A stretch of DNA of 64,000 bases from Campylobacterales bacterium (GCA_026390075.1 JAPLGP010000036.1:1-64000); one strand, 5' to 3'; shown: positions 8,559-18,701, numbered from the stretch's first letter. Notes: generated from the sequence alone by a model not told the origin. Translations and numbers: made by a program.

Positions 8559-10499
8559 TTGAAATCCCTACTTATTAGGCTCACTCTTGGTTTGAGTGAG
8601 CAAGACATCAGCCCCCAAGAGCGAATTCATGTCAACAACTTTTTTGCAAAAAACTACCTCACTTACAAAGATAATGTTTATAAATTTAACTCAAAATACC
8701 GTGCAGGAACTTTAGGACTTGTTCAAAAAGGGACGGCGTATTTGAATGTAATTGGCGAAAATGTTCGTGATTTATTTATTGGCGAAGGCGATTTAGGAAT
8801 GGCTAAAGAGGGTGACCTTATCATTGCTCAAAGACTTTTAGGCAAGATGGGAACTCCAAGTGCAAAGATAGCAGAGATTGTCGGTCGCGCTGTGAATTAC
8901 AGTGTTGCTTACATCATTCAAAATGGAAGTCATCGCTCTTTGGTTGATTTAAAAACCGACTTTCCTATTGGTGCAGAGATGAGTGAGAGTGAATTAAACG
9001 CCTATGAAATCGGCGATGTTTTTAAAATCGATAATCAAGAAAATGCCGTTATGGAAAAACTTGGCAATATTAATGACCCACTTGTAGATGAAAAAATTGT
9101 TTTAGCACAATTTAACAAACACGATGCATTTGAGAGTGAAGTTTTAGAAATTGCAACCTCTTTTAAAGAAGTAGATGCTTCAAAATATCCAAACAGAAAA
9201 GATTTAAGAGATTTGCCATTTTGTACCATCGACCCTGTTACTGCAAAAGATTTTGATGATGCAATCTACTGGGATGATGAAAACACAACGCTCTATGTCG
9301 CTATCGCCGATGTCAGCGAATATGTAACACCATTTGGTCCTATAGACAATGAAGCGATATATAGATGTTTTTCCATCTATCTTCCGCATCGCTCTATTCC
9401 TATGCTTCCACGACAACTCAGTGAAACACTCTGTTCACTCCAACCGCATGTAGATAGACTTGCTTATGTTTTTGAAATGAAACTTGATTTGACTACTTTA
9501 GAAGTGAGCAAATCTAAAGTGTATGAAGCGATTATTCACTCCTCAAGAAGATTTAATTACGAAGAGATTGATGAGTTTTTTGAAGGCAATTTAAAAGCTA
9601 AAAATGATGAAGAGGTAAAAGTATTTGAGTACATTACAAAGCTTCGTCCAATCACGGATGCACTCAAAGCAAAAAGATTAAAAGTCGGCTATGATTTTCG
9701 CTCCAATGAGTTGGAGATGTTCATAGATGAAAAATCAAATCTCACACACACAACTTATGCCGAGGAAACTCCCTCTCATGCGCTTATCGAAGATTGTATG
9801 CTTTTAGCCAATAAAGAGGCTGCAAAACAATTTGATAGAGGTATATTTAGAATTCATGAACCACCGAGTCAAACAAAACTTCAAGTTCTCTACCAAGAGT
9901 TGGCTGGAATCGGTATGTTTATTGACATAAAACACTCCATCAAAGAGACTATTACAGATATTCAAAGACAAGCAAGAGAGATGGGTCTTGAATCAGAGGT
10001 GGATACGCTTATCATTCGTTCACAGATGCAAGCAAGATACGCACCGCTCAATTCTGGACACTTTGGATTAGGGTTTGAACAATACACACACTTTACTTCG
10101 CCCATTCGCAGATACTCAGATTTAATTGTGCATAGACTTTTAAAAGCTATTGCAAACAATGACACCATAGAAGGCTCGTATGTTCTGAGAAATATAGAAG
10201 CACTCAGTATGACCATAAGCGAAAAAGAGAGAGAAGCAAGTACCATAGAAACAGAGTTTATGGCTCGAAAGTTTGCAAGATGGGCGGCTGGACATATAGG
10301 CGAGAGTTTCAAAGCGCGCATAAATGCGACCGAACCAGATGTTAAAGCAGAACTTCATGATGAAATTATTGGGGCAAGACTCAATATTATCTCGCATGAA
10401 AATATCGTTTTGTTTGAAGATATTTATGCAAAAATAGAGAGCGTGGATATCGCTAAAGCAAAAATCTTTGCAAGTGCAATCAAAAGAGATGATGAGTAA
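8559..10499 (+). CDS. rnr: Ribonuclease R (RNB family 3'-5' exoribonuclease)
   Basis: This 646-residue enzyme degrades structured RNA from the 3' end. The RNB catalytic motif DPVTAKDFDDAIYWD, with the clustered metal-binding aspartates, is near residues 224-238, and the HFGLGFEQYTHFTSPIRRYSDL motif is near residue 500. It is shorter than the E. coli enzyme, as usual in this phylum, with a reduced N-terminal OB region. The chosen start is TTG at 8559. No strong ribosome site precedes it, so coupling to the HDOD gene is likely. Its TAA overlaps the holA ATG. Confidence 0.93.
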   Translation: MKSLLIRLTLGLSEQDISPQERIHVNNFFAKNYLTYKDNVYKFNSKYRAGTLGLVQKGTAYLNVIGENVRDLFIGEGDLGMAKEGDLIIAQRLLGKMGTPSAKIAEIVGRAVNYSVAYIIQNGSHRSLVDLKTDFPIGAEMSESELNAYEIGDVFKIDNQENAVMEKLGNINDPLVDEKIVLAQFNKHDAFESEVLEIATSFKEVDASKYPNRKDLRDLPFCTIDPVTAKDFDDAIYWDDENTTLYVAIADVSEYVTPFGPIDNEAIYRCFSIYLPHRSIPMLPRQLSETLCSLQPHVDRLAYVFEMKLDLTTLEVSKSKVYEAIIHSSRRFNYEEIDEFFEGNLKAKNDEEVKVFEYITKLRPITDALKAKRLKVGYDFRSNELEMFIDEKSNLTHTTYAEETPSHALIEDCMLLANKEAAKQFDRGIFRIHEPPSQTKLQVLYQELAGIGMFIDIKHSIKETITDIQRQAREMGLESEVDTLIIRSQMQARYAPLNSGHFGLGFEQYTHFTSPIRRYSDLIVHRLLKAIANNDTIEGSYVLRNIEALSMTISEKEREASTIETEFMARKFARWAAGHIGESFKARINATEPDVKAELHDEIIGARLNIISHENIVLFEDIYAKIESVDIAKAKIFASAIKRDDE

Positions 10500-11458
10500 T
10501 GTACAAAAGTGAGTTAGACAAACATATACAGAACAAAAGTCTCTCCAACAGTTTTGTATTTTTTGGAGAGAGTAGCTTTTTTATAGATGTCTATACTAAA
10601 ACAGTTACAGATATAGAAGATGCTTCAATCCTCTCTTTTTACCACGATGAGTATGACTTTAACTCCGCAAAAGCACACTTGTCGCAAGGTTCTCTTTTTG
10701 GAGACAGAAATGTTCTCATTCTCAAAAGTGAAAAAAAAGTACCTAAAAAAGATATTGATTTTTTCATAGAACTCTGCGAAAAAAATCCTGATAATATTTT
10801 TGTTTATGCCTATTATGGAGCTGACCATAAAGATTATGCAAAAGCATTTGCCAAAAAAAGCACAATGGATGTGCGGTTTTTTCATCCAAAAGATTTTGAA
10901 GCGCAAAGTATCGTATCGCAAATCGCAAAAGAAAAACAAGTGAGCATCGACAACTACTCCATCATCCACCTTTTACAAATTCACAACGGAGATGTTGCCC
11001 TCGCTTGTAATGAGATAGAAAAATTTACTATCCTTGGCAGAGCCATAACAACCAAAGATATAGATAATCTTGTTTTTGGACTCGCTGAAATAAACCTCGA
11101 TGATTTTATAAAAAAAATTTTAAACAAAAAAGATTTTAAAGAAGACCTAAATAACATACTAGAACACGGAGAAGATGAGATACGCGTCATCACCGCTATA
11201 ACATCCTACATAACACAACTCTACATGTTCAACATCTACATACGAGTCAAAGGCGCACCAAATGCTCTTGAGATTTTAGGATACCCTGCTCCCCCTCAAA
11301 TAGTAGAACAAAAAGCCGCACTATCGCTCAAGTTTAAACCAAATATTTATGCAAAGCTTCATGAACTTTTGCTTAGTAGTGAGTTAAAAATGAAAAGCTC
11401 AAATGTTGATAAAAGTGCTATTGTGGAAAGGTATCACAAAGAAACTAAGGATTTTTAA
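10499..11458 (+). CDS. holA: DNA polymerase III subunit delta (HolA)
   Basis: The 319-residue clamp-loader subunit opens the beta clamp. The divergent HolA fold is recognisable from the N-terminal FVFFGESSFFIDVYTK segment, in place of a Walker A motif, from FDSAK-like DEYDFNSAKAHLSQGSLFGDRNVLIL near 50-75, and from the domain III segment NDVALACNEIEKF-like at about 165. The ATG overlaps the rnr stop by one base (TAATG), indicating translational coupling. The partner holB lies in this window at 39725. Confidence 0.88.
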   Translation: MYKSELDKHIQNKSLSNSFVFFGESSFFIDVYTKTVTDIEDASILSFYHDEYDFNSAKAHLSQGSLFGDRNVLILKSEKKVPKKDIDFFIELCEKNPDNIFVYAYYGADHKDYAKAFAKKSTMDVRFFHPKDFEAQSIVSQIAKEKQVSIDNYSIIHLLQIHNGDVALACNEIEKFTILGRAITTKDIDNLVFGLAEINLDDFIKKILNKKDFKEDLNNILEHGEDEIRVITAITSYITQLYMFNIYIRVKGAPNALEILGYPAPPQIVEQKAALSLKFKPNIYAKLHELLLSSELKMKSSNVDKSAIVERYHKETKDF

Positions 11459-11495
11459 TTTATAGTATTTAGATTTGGATGTTTGTGGGAGGGAG

Positions 11496-11540
11496 CTTAC
11501 TTTTGTAAGTGACCGAGCACATCATCCGAAGATGAGTGCT
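11496..11540. terminator. Hairpin pair between convergent holA and ilvC
   Basis: Two stems lie in the 96-base convergent gap: CTTAC-TTTT-GTAAG at 11496-11509 and AGCACATCATC-CGAA-GATGAGTGCT at 11516-11540. Neither has a strong U-tract, but the position suits a bidirectional terminator. The GAGCTTAC...GTAAGTGACCGAGC wording may belong to a dispersed repeat family. Confidence 0.45.
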
Positions 11541-11554
11541 AGAAATTGAAAAGA

Positions 11555-12593
<1,039 letters not shown>

Positions 12594-12617
12594 TCAAAGG
12601 CTCAAAAAATTTGTGGC

Positions 12618-12623
12618 ATTATA
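12618..12623 (-). promoter_or_regulatory. Predicted -10 box for ilvC
   Basis: The minus strand reads TATAAT about 50 bases before the ilvC ATG at 12569. The leader between them carries the AAGGA site. Confidence 0.45.
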
Positions 12624-12641
12624 CTCAATTAAACTATAAAA

Positions 12642-14306
12642 TTAGCTGTAGTTTGCAAGTCTTGAGATGATTTTATCAGCCACTCTAAAAGCATTCGCGT
12701 AGATAGTCCATGTGTAGGGCACACTTCCACCTGTTGGCATAAAACTGCCATCTGTTACATAAAGATTTTCCAAAGCATGAGCTTTACAGTTTGAATCTAA
12801 AACAGATGTTTTTTCATCCTCTCCAAAACGACATCCACCAGCGACTAAGTTTGGTGGTGGTGCAGAGGAAACAGAGTAGAAAATCTCTTTAGCACCCATC
12901 TCTTTTAAAACTTCACTCGCCTTTTTCGCCAACTTTTCACCCACTTCTAAATCATGCGGATGTCCCCATAAATGTATCACACCCACTGGCATGTGGAACT
13001 TATCTTTTACCTCATCATCCACACTCACATAACAGTACTCCGTAGGAAGCCAGTCATTAAAAACTTCAAAAGTAAGCACCCGTGCAGTTGTTATATTTTT
13101 ATGGATTTTTTCTTGAAGTTCTCTGCCCCAAATAAGCTTGTTCTCATCATTGTAAAACTCTTTTGAAACCCGAGGTATAATATTTGCATGTTCAAATAAA
13201 AAATCAATCGTACCGCCTTTTATTTTTTTGCCATTCTCTTCATACTCATACCAATCCTGCAAACTTCGATTGAAAAACAAACCTGCTTGCATAAGCTCTT
13301 TTTGCTGATTTTCATCCAGACCCTCATATCTGAATCTGCCCTGCCCAACTCCACCCGCTGAGAAGAGTAAATTTTTTCCCACTTGTCCATAATTGTTAGC
13401 AAGACCACGAGGAAAGTATCTATTTTTAGAATTCAAAAGAAGTCGTGAAGTTTCAATCGCCTGTGCTGCAACTACAAATATTTTCGCTTCTATTGTCTGT
13501 GGATTAAACTCTTTATCGTAATAATGTGCCTTAGTAATCCTGCTCGCATCACTTTCGAGTTTATAAACAAAAGCTTCTGTGATGATTTTTGCATCACATT
13601 TTTGAAGAAGTGCCGCTCTTGCACTCCCTTTTGCTCCAGTTGCACAGCCATAACTCCCACAAAAGTTTGAGTAAGAACAGCCATTTCTCTGAAGTGCGGC
13701 ATGTGGAAGTATGGCGCGCGGTGTTTGTAGGCTAGAAAATCCTAGATTTCCACATGCCCCATCAAACCACTTTGTTACTCTGTTTTCTTCAAGAGCGGCA
13801 TGTGGAAAGTTTGGTGTTGAGCGAGGTTCTGCGTATTTATGTTTTGTTACATTTCCAGAAATTCCAACTACCTTTTCAACCTTTGTGTAGTAGGGTTCTA
13901 AATCCTCATAACTTATAGGCCAGTCAACAACATTCGCACCCTCTATTTTTCCATAAACACTCTTTAGACGAAAATCATTTGGCTTCATTCTGTGAAAAAA
14001 TCCGCTCATAAGATTGGATGAACCGCCCACCATTGAGCCGTTCCAAAAACTCCAGTTGACTTCACTTCCCACATGCCGAGTGTATGAGCCATCCGCATTT
14101 CGTTCATTTATAACATGCTGTTCCTCTTTAAGAAGTGGCGTAAACATATCTCTGCGAGAGACTGCGAGTTCATCTTTTGTAAAATCTTCCTCTTTATAGT
14201 TTTTCCCTTTTTCCAAAACTACCACTTTGTATCCAGCACGAGAGAGTTCATAGGCTATGGGTGCGCCACCTGCGCCACTTCCGATTATGCAGATATCGTA
14301 CATCAT
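12642..14306 (-). CDS. GMC-family FAD dehydrogenase, catalytic subunit
   Basis: The 554-residue flavoprotein starts MMYDICIIGSGAGGAPIAYELSRAGYK, a classic FAD-binding Rossmann start, and ends with the GMC C-terminal motif region (VTDGSFMPTGGSVPYTWTIYANAFRVADKI). A longer open frame exists, but the ATG overlapping the upstream stop (ATGA) is the likely start. Together with the Tat-borne small subunit upstream it resembles gluconate 2-dehydrogenase or sugar and alcohol dehydrogenases that pass electrons to cytochromes. Substrate is unknown. A Cys-rich stretch (CSYSNFCGSYGCATG) lies near residue 218. Five exact copies of the dispersed motif fall in this one gene. Confidence 0.85.
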   Translation of the reverse strand: MMYDICIIGSGAGGAPIAYELSRAGYKVVVLEKGKNYKEEDFTKDELAVSRRDMFTPLLKEEQHVINERNADGSYTRHVGSEVNWSFWNGSMVGGSSNLMSGFFHRMKPNDFRLKSVYGKIEGANVVDWPISYEDLEPYYTKVEKVVGISGNVTKHKYAEPRSTPNFPHAALEENRVTKWFDGACGNLGFSSLQTPRAILPHAALQRNGCSYSNFCGSYGCATGAKGSARAALLQKCDAKIITEAFVYKLESDASRITKAHYYDKEFNPQTIEAKIFVVAAQAIETSRLLLNSKNRYFPRGLANNYGQVGKNLLFSAGGVGQGRFRYEGLDENQQKELMQAGLFFNRSLQDWYEYEENGKKIKGGTIDFLFEHANIIPRVSKEFYNDENKLIWGRELQEKIHKNITTARVLTFEVFNDWLPTEYCYVSVDDEVKDKFHMPVGVIHLWGHPHDLEVGEKLAKKASEVLKEMGAKEIFYSVSSAPPPNLVAGGCRFGEDEKTSVLDSNCKAHALENLYVTDGSFMPTGGSVPYTWTIYANAFRVADKIISRLANYS

Positions 14307-14794
14307 AAAAATGCCTTTGTTGGACGAGGAATTCCTGCTGTGTGATGAAGCCACTTCCAGCCAGATTCATTTTTATTTATCCCATAAATAGGGTCGCCGA
14401 GCATTGCTTCCATAGTGTAGGTAAGAAGTGTGTAAAGCCATCGCTCTCCCCATTTTTCATTGGAAACAGTATGGAGTATATTTTGTCGATTTACGGGAGA
14501 GAGTTGTGTGTATAATTTTTTATATTGAAGTATCGCTTCTTCGTTAAGCCACTGCACACCGTTTCGGATAAAAGCTTTATCTCTATCACTCACACGACTG
14601 TGATTTAAAATCAAAGAGATATAAGCAGATGCGTTGCTACTTAACTCCTTGGCATGTGGAAATAAATCTTCTTGAACAACTACTAAAGTTTCAAGCGGAG
14701 TTATCGCACCAAAAAGTTTATCTCCTGCCATCACTAAAACAGCAGTCGATAAAAAGCTTTGTTTTAAAAAAGTTCTGCGGGAGTTTTTAAACAT
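14303..14794 (-). CDS. Tat-signal small subunit, gluconate 2-dehydrogenase subunit 3 family
   Basis: This 163-residue protein begins MFKNSRRTFLKQSFLSTAVLVMAG, a twin-arginine signal peptide, so it is exported folded, probably carrying the catalytic flavoprotein with it as a hitch-hiker. The body matches the general pattern of gluconate 2-dehydrogenase subunit 3 proteins, including the WGERWLYTLLTYTMEAMLGDPIYG segment at about 115-140. Its stop overlaps the start of the GMC gene, so both subunits are made together. TatB and TatC are encoded at 49496-50681. No dedicated third cytochrome subunit is adjacent. Confidence 0.8.
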   Translation of the reverse strand: MFKNSRRTFLKQSFLSTAVLVMAGDKLFGAITPLETLVVVQEDLFPHAKELSSNASAYISLILNHSRVSDRDKAFIRNGVQWLNEEAILQYKKLYTQLSPVNRQNILHTVSNEKWGERWLYTLLTYTMEAMLGDPIYGINKNESGWKWLHHTAGIPRPTKAFL

Positions 14795-14810
14795 AAATTA
14801 TATTTCATCT

Positions 14811-16802
14811 TTATACAATTTTAACCATATTTTTACCATGTTCTTTTGAATAATAGAGTCCATCATCAGCTCTTTCAAGTGCGCTTGTTGCTGTGTCTTC
14901 TTTTAAAATTTGTGTTACACCAAAACTACAAGTCAACTGTCCAAAATGCTCAAAACTATAGTGTGACAATACTTCACGCAAAGAGTTTGCAAGAGTCTCT
15001 GCCTCTTTAATTGGAGTCAATGGAAGTAAAATGACAAACTCTTCTCCACCCCAACGCGCAAAAATATCTGTCGGGCGTATGCGTGCAGAAAATATATTTG
15101 AAAGAGTAACGAGCGCATAATCACCAACAATATGCCCATATATATCATTAATTTTTTTAAAATTATCAATATCACAAATAATTAAAGAGTAACTTTCGCT
15201 ATAACGCTTGACCGTATAAAGTGCTTTTTCTAACTCTTTATTGAATTTCAAACGGTTATATTGCCCTGTGAGTGGATCTCTTATCACTTGATTTTTCAAG
15301 CGGTTATTTTCATTACTCAACCTTGTAACATCATTAAAAATCATAACTTCTTTATCTTTTTGGCTATTTATAGAGATAAAATCTATTTCAAAAACTTTAT
15401 ATTCGCCATCTTGTGAATATAAAGAGATAATTTGATTGCCATTTGTAAAGAGTGAAACAATAAATTCTTTTATTGAATTTAATTTACTACAAGATGCTAA
15501 ATCAACTTTAAAAAGTACACATAAATCTTTTACACTCAAAATTGTAGTAATATCATTTATGCAAAAAAACTCTAAAAAAGCTCTGTTTGCATAAACAACA
15601 CTATCATCTTCAATAGTCAAAATCATACTATTGTGACGGTCTAATATATATTCTAAAGATTGTTTTTGTTCACTCAGTTCTTGTGTACGATTTTGCACTT
15701 TGCTTTCTAAAGAGTTTGCATAGTCCACTATTGTTTTACGCTGTGTTTGTAAAGAATCTGTCATAGCATTAAAATTTTGAGATAAAAGTCCAAATTCATC
15801 ATTTGTATCTAACGCTAATCGTTGTTCATACTCCCCATTTTTAATCTTTTGAGTCTGAGAAATCATAACATTAAAAATATTACGAATTTTTTTAGCAAAG
15901 ATAAAAATGATGATTATAGAAAATAACAATACTAAGCATGTAGCAATTACAATAGAATTTTTAAGCTTATCTTCATACTTTTGTATCTCCGCAGACGGAT
16001 ATGCCATCATCAAAGAAGCTGTAGATGCACGATCCATATTTTTTAAAGGTCGTGCAGTCAAATAATAATCTTCACTCCCTATCTTTGTTTCATAAAACTT
16101 ATCAACATATTTTAAAAGCCAAAGATAATCCATATATGGCATAGGCAAACTCTTCATTAAAACTCCATCAATTTTAAATGAAGTAGCAGCAACAGCTCTA
16201 TCACCAACAATTGTAAATTCCATAGGAGTATCTTTTTTGATATTTTGCATCATCACATTGTTCATACTAAACCCCATAAGCAACATACCTTTTTGCTTAT
16301 TATCAATCATAACTGGTGCAGATGCATACAAAACAAAAATATCAAACTGTCTTACTATGCTTGTAAAGTGTTTATTTTCACTTAAAGTTTCTTCAACAAT
16401 TTGTAAATTTTGTAGTGAGCTACCCTCAAATGGGACAGATCCAGACTGTGTTATAACATTTGCACTCTTATCCAATAAAATTATTTGATCACACCCAAAA
16501 TCAAGTCGTTTATCTTCTATGAGAACGCTTAACTTTTTTATATCATTCGCGAGTATATACTCAATAAACTCATGATCTTTGGCAAAAGTATTGATGAGTG
16601 TTTTATCCATCTGTCTGAGCATCTCAAAATGATTTTCAGCCATATTGAGAGCTTGATTAAACTGCTGATTTATCATGGAATCAACCGTTTGTTTACTCTG
16701 CGTCTGTATATAGTAACCACTTCCCAAAAACATCACTAATAAAACAGCCATAAAAAATAGAGAAATTTTTAATGCAATAGGAAAGAAAAAATTTCTTCTC
16801 AT
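14811..16802 (-). CDS. Membrane diguanylate cyclase with periplasmic sensor, HAMP, PAS-like and GGDEF domains
   Basis: The 663-residue protein has a membrane segment at about 10-30, a periplasmic sensor resembling a double Cache domain (35-285), a second membrane segment (about 288-308), HAMP (310-360), a coiled coil, a PAS-like region (390-500) and a C-terminal GGDEF domain. The active-site loop is WGGEEF, so it should make c-di-GMP, and the RxxD-type inhibitory site was not evident. Its ATG overlaps the stop of the multiheme cytochrome gene, suggesting the cyclase senses something tied to that respiratory protein. Confidence 0.9.
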   Translation of the reverse strand: MRRNFFFPIALKISLFFMAVLLVMFLGSGYYIQTQSKQTVDSMINQQFNQALNMAENHFEMLRQMDKTLINTFAKDHEFIEYILANDIKKLSVLIEDKRLDFGCDQIILLDKSANVITQSGSVPFEGSSLQNLQIVEETLSENKHFTSIVRQFDIFVLYASAPVMIDNKQKGMLLMGFSMNNVMMQNIKKDTPMEFTIVGDRAVAATSFKIDGVLMKSLPMPYMDYLWLLKYVDKFYETKIGSEDYYLTARPLKNMDRASTASLMMAYPSAEIQKYEDKLKNSIVIATCLVLLFSIIIIFIFAKKIRNIFNVMISQTQKIKNGEYEQRLALDTNDEFGLLSQNFNAMTDSLQTQRKTIVDYANSLESKVQNRTQELSEQKQSLEYILDRHNSMILTIEDDSVVYANRAFLEFFCINDITTILSVKDLCVLFKVDLASCSKLNSIKEFIVSLFTNGNQIISLYSQDGEYKVFEIDFISINSQKDKEVMIFNDVTRLSNENNRLKNQVIRDPLTGQYNRLKFNKELEKALYTVKRYSESYSLIICDIDNFKKINDIYGHIVGDYALVTLSNIFSARIRPTDIFARWGGEEFVILLPLTPIKEAETLANSLREVLSHYSFEHFGQLTCSFGVTQILKEDTATSALERADDGLYYSKEHGKNMVKIV

Positions 16803-18187
16803 TATTTTTGAGTACTTTCTTTAAGAACTTGACCTATTGGTTTTACTTGATAATTTGGATAACTTTTTTTAAAAATACTCTCCATTGCATCATACGATTT
16901 ATCCGCATGGCATCCATTATTTTGACAAGAGTTCGGCATTTTATATTTTATCGATGCAGAAGGTGGAATAATCTGAAAAGCATGACTTCTAATTGTAAAA
17001 TCTCCACCTGTTTCAACTATTTTTGGCATGTGGCAATCAGCACAAGTAACCTTATCTACAGGGCAGGGAAAATGTATTACTGGTTTTTCACTGCTATGTA
17101 TAGTTATGGCATTAATATTTGCATGACACTCACCACATTTATAAGCACCAACATTTCCTTTGATATTTTTATCGATGCCGTGTGGTTCATGACAAGTAAC
17201 ACATGTAATTCCATATTCAGCCGTTTTTAGTGTCGGTTTTTGACCCTCTTTTGCTGAACGATAATCTTGAGAATGGCATTTGAGACAATCATCATTCTTT
17301 TTTCCGCCATGTGGGTTTTCCTTTTGTCTTAAATCATCTAAAGATTTTGAATGCTTAGAAAAAGAAAAATCTGCGAACTCTTGATGACGATTTTTAGAAG
17401 TACCATTCCCCCACCAGTTTTGACCTTTTTTATCGTTCATTAAAGCTGATTGAACAAAAGTATCTTTAATATCTTCTCCAGGTTTATACTCGAGGGGAAA
17501 ATTAAATAGAGTTGTTTCTCCGTGCACATTTTTACTAACACTTTCTCCACGGCTATGGCACTGTCCACAAACAGTAGCTTTAGTAGAGACAACGATATCC
17601 GCTTCACCTACATGTGGCTTTTTATGACAAACTGCACACTCAGTATTTGCAACCATTTTTTGATGTTTTACATGCAAACTTCCTGCACCGTGACACGCTT
17701 CACACGAGACACTAAACTCTTTAAATTCGTATGTTTTTGCATCATACCCTGTTGTATGACACCCATTACACTTTGTTGATGCTGGTTCTTCTTTCCAATC
17801 ATAAACCTTATACGGAACCCACTTTTGAGTTGTTACCATCCATTTTGCCGTAAATGGATAATACTCTCCATCAATAATTCGCATATACACCTGTTCCCAT
17901 TTAGAACCAACTATATATGTTATTTCCTCTTTTTTGAAAGTTACTAAAGAATTATTTTGATCAAAATCTCCTAAGATTTGAGAAGCAGATGTGACTGGAA
18001 GAAAAATCTTTGGATGAAGGGTATTGTTTTTCCAGCTATCATACTGAACTTGATGGCAAGATTGACAATTTTCAGAACCAATATATGTTGGCATTTTTTT
18101 CAAATCAGAATGTACAAAAGCATATCTGTAAATTAAGATAAAAACCAATAGTACTATGGAAGCAATGATTAAAAGACGCTTGTTAAT
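16802..18187 (-). CDS. Membrane-anchored multiheme cytochrome c (nine CXXCH plus one CX4CH)
   Basis: The protein has nine CXXCH motifs (CQSCH, CNGCH, CEACH, CAVCH, CGQCH, CLKCH, CVTCH, CGECH, CADCH) and a tenth of the rare form CQNNGCH near the C-terminus. From TTG at 18148 the protein would begin inside its hydrophobic anchor. The frame continues upstream to an ATT at 18187 placed 6 bases after AAGGA, giving MNKRLLIIASIVLLVFILIYRY, a full signal anchor, so I chose that start. No ATG, GTG or TTG occurs in frame between 18148 and the stop near 18308. Likely role: periplasmic electron transfer. The family resembles tetraheme/octaheme cytochromes broadly; no specific substrate can be given. Confidence 0.85.
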   Translation of the reverse strand: MNKRLLIIASIVLLVFILIYRYAFVHSDLKKMPTYIGSENCQSCHQVQYDSWKNNTLHPKIFLPVTSASQILGDFDQNNSLVTFKKEEITYIVGSKWEQVYMRIIDGEYYPFTAKWMVTTQKWVPYKVYDWKEEPASTKCNGCHTTGYDAKTYEFKEFSVSCEACHGAGSLHVKHQKMVANTECAVCHKKPHVGEADIVVSTKATVCGQCHSRGESVSKNVHGETTLFNFPLEYKPGEDIKDTFVQSALMNDKKGQNWWGNGTSKNRHQEFADFSFSKHSKSLDDLRQKENPHGGKKNDDCLKCHSQDYRSAKEGQKPTLKTAEYGITCVTCHEPHGIDKNIKGNVGAYKCGECHANINAITIHSSEKPVIHFPCPVDKVTCADCHMPKIVETGGDFTIRSHAFQIIPPSASIKYKMPNSCQNNGCHADKSYDAMESIFKKSYPNYQVKPIGQVLKESTQK

Positions 18188-18361
18188 GCTATGTCCTTGA
18201 AGTTTAATACTTTTAAAAGAGTCAATGAGATGTTCGAATAAAAATAAATGATTTAGTAGGAGAATTTTATTTAAAAAAGATAAAAACCTCCTATTGCACT
18301 CAACTTATACTAAAAGTTTTATTATTGCCTTGTGTAATATGGTTGAAATCACAGCGCAAGA

Positions 18362-18592
18362 CTACTTACTACTTCCACATTTTTTTTCGTTTTTGTTCGC
18401 ATCACACTTAACTGTAGAATTGGTATCATTACCATCTTTTTCTGCTGGTTTTGTCTTTGAACCTCCGCATTTCATGCTTCCACCACATTTCATACCTCCG
18501 CCACATTTCATTTCTGCACTAAGAGTTGTAGCACCAAGACCTGCAAAAAGTGCCGCGGCAAATAATAGCGTTGTAAGATTTAATTTTTTCAT
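18362..18592 (-). CDS. Secreted Cys-Gly-Gly repeat peptide, metal-binding or bufferin-like
   Basis: The 76-residue product has a signal peptide (MKKLNLTTLLFAAALFAGLG, cleavage likely after LSA) and a mature part built from three MKCGG repeats followed by a charged tail with two more Cys (VKCD, KKCGSS). AAAGGA precedes the ATG at 18592, so the longer frame from 18631 is rejected. Cys-Gly repeats of this kind occur in metal-binding peptides and in the bufferin type of modified peptide, but no DUF692-type modifying enzyme gene is adjacent. Function is inferred only. Confidence 0.75.
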   Translation of the reverse strand: MKKLNLTTLLFAAALFAGLGATTLSAEMKCGGGMKCGGSMKCGGSKTKPAEKDGNDTNSTVKCDANKNEKKCGSSK

Positions 18593-18695
18593 TGTGTATC
18601 CTTTAAAATAAGTTAGAGTAATTCTACCCAAAATATAAAAGATAAAATATAAAAGATAATTTGAATCTATTTTTTTTATTTAATCTCAAGGCATG

Positions 18696-18701
18696 TATAA
18701 T
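18696..18701 (+). promoter_or_regulatory. Predicted -10 box that decides the start of the 18724 gene
   Basis: TATAAT lies inside the longest open frame, so transcripts would begin near 18708. This excludes upstream start codons and supports the ATG at 18724. Confidence 0.5.

Noticed and set aside
18287-18292. AGGAGG on the minus strand as the ribosome site of the multiheme cytochrome
   Set aside because: No start codon of any usual type occurs at suitable spacing after it, and the AAGGA before ATT at 18187 fits better.
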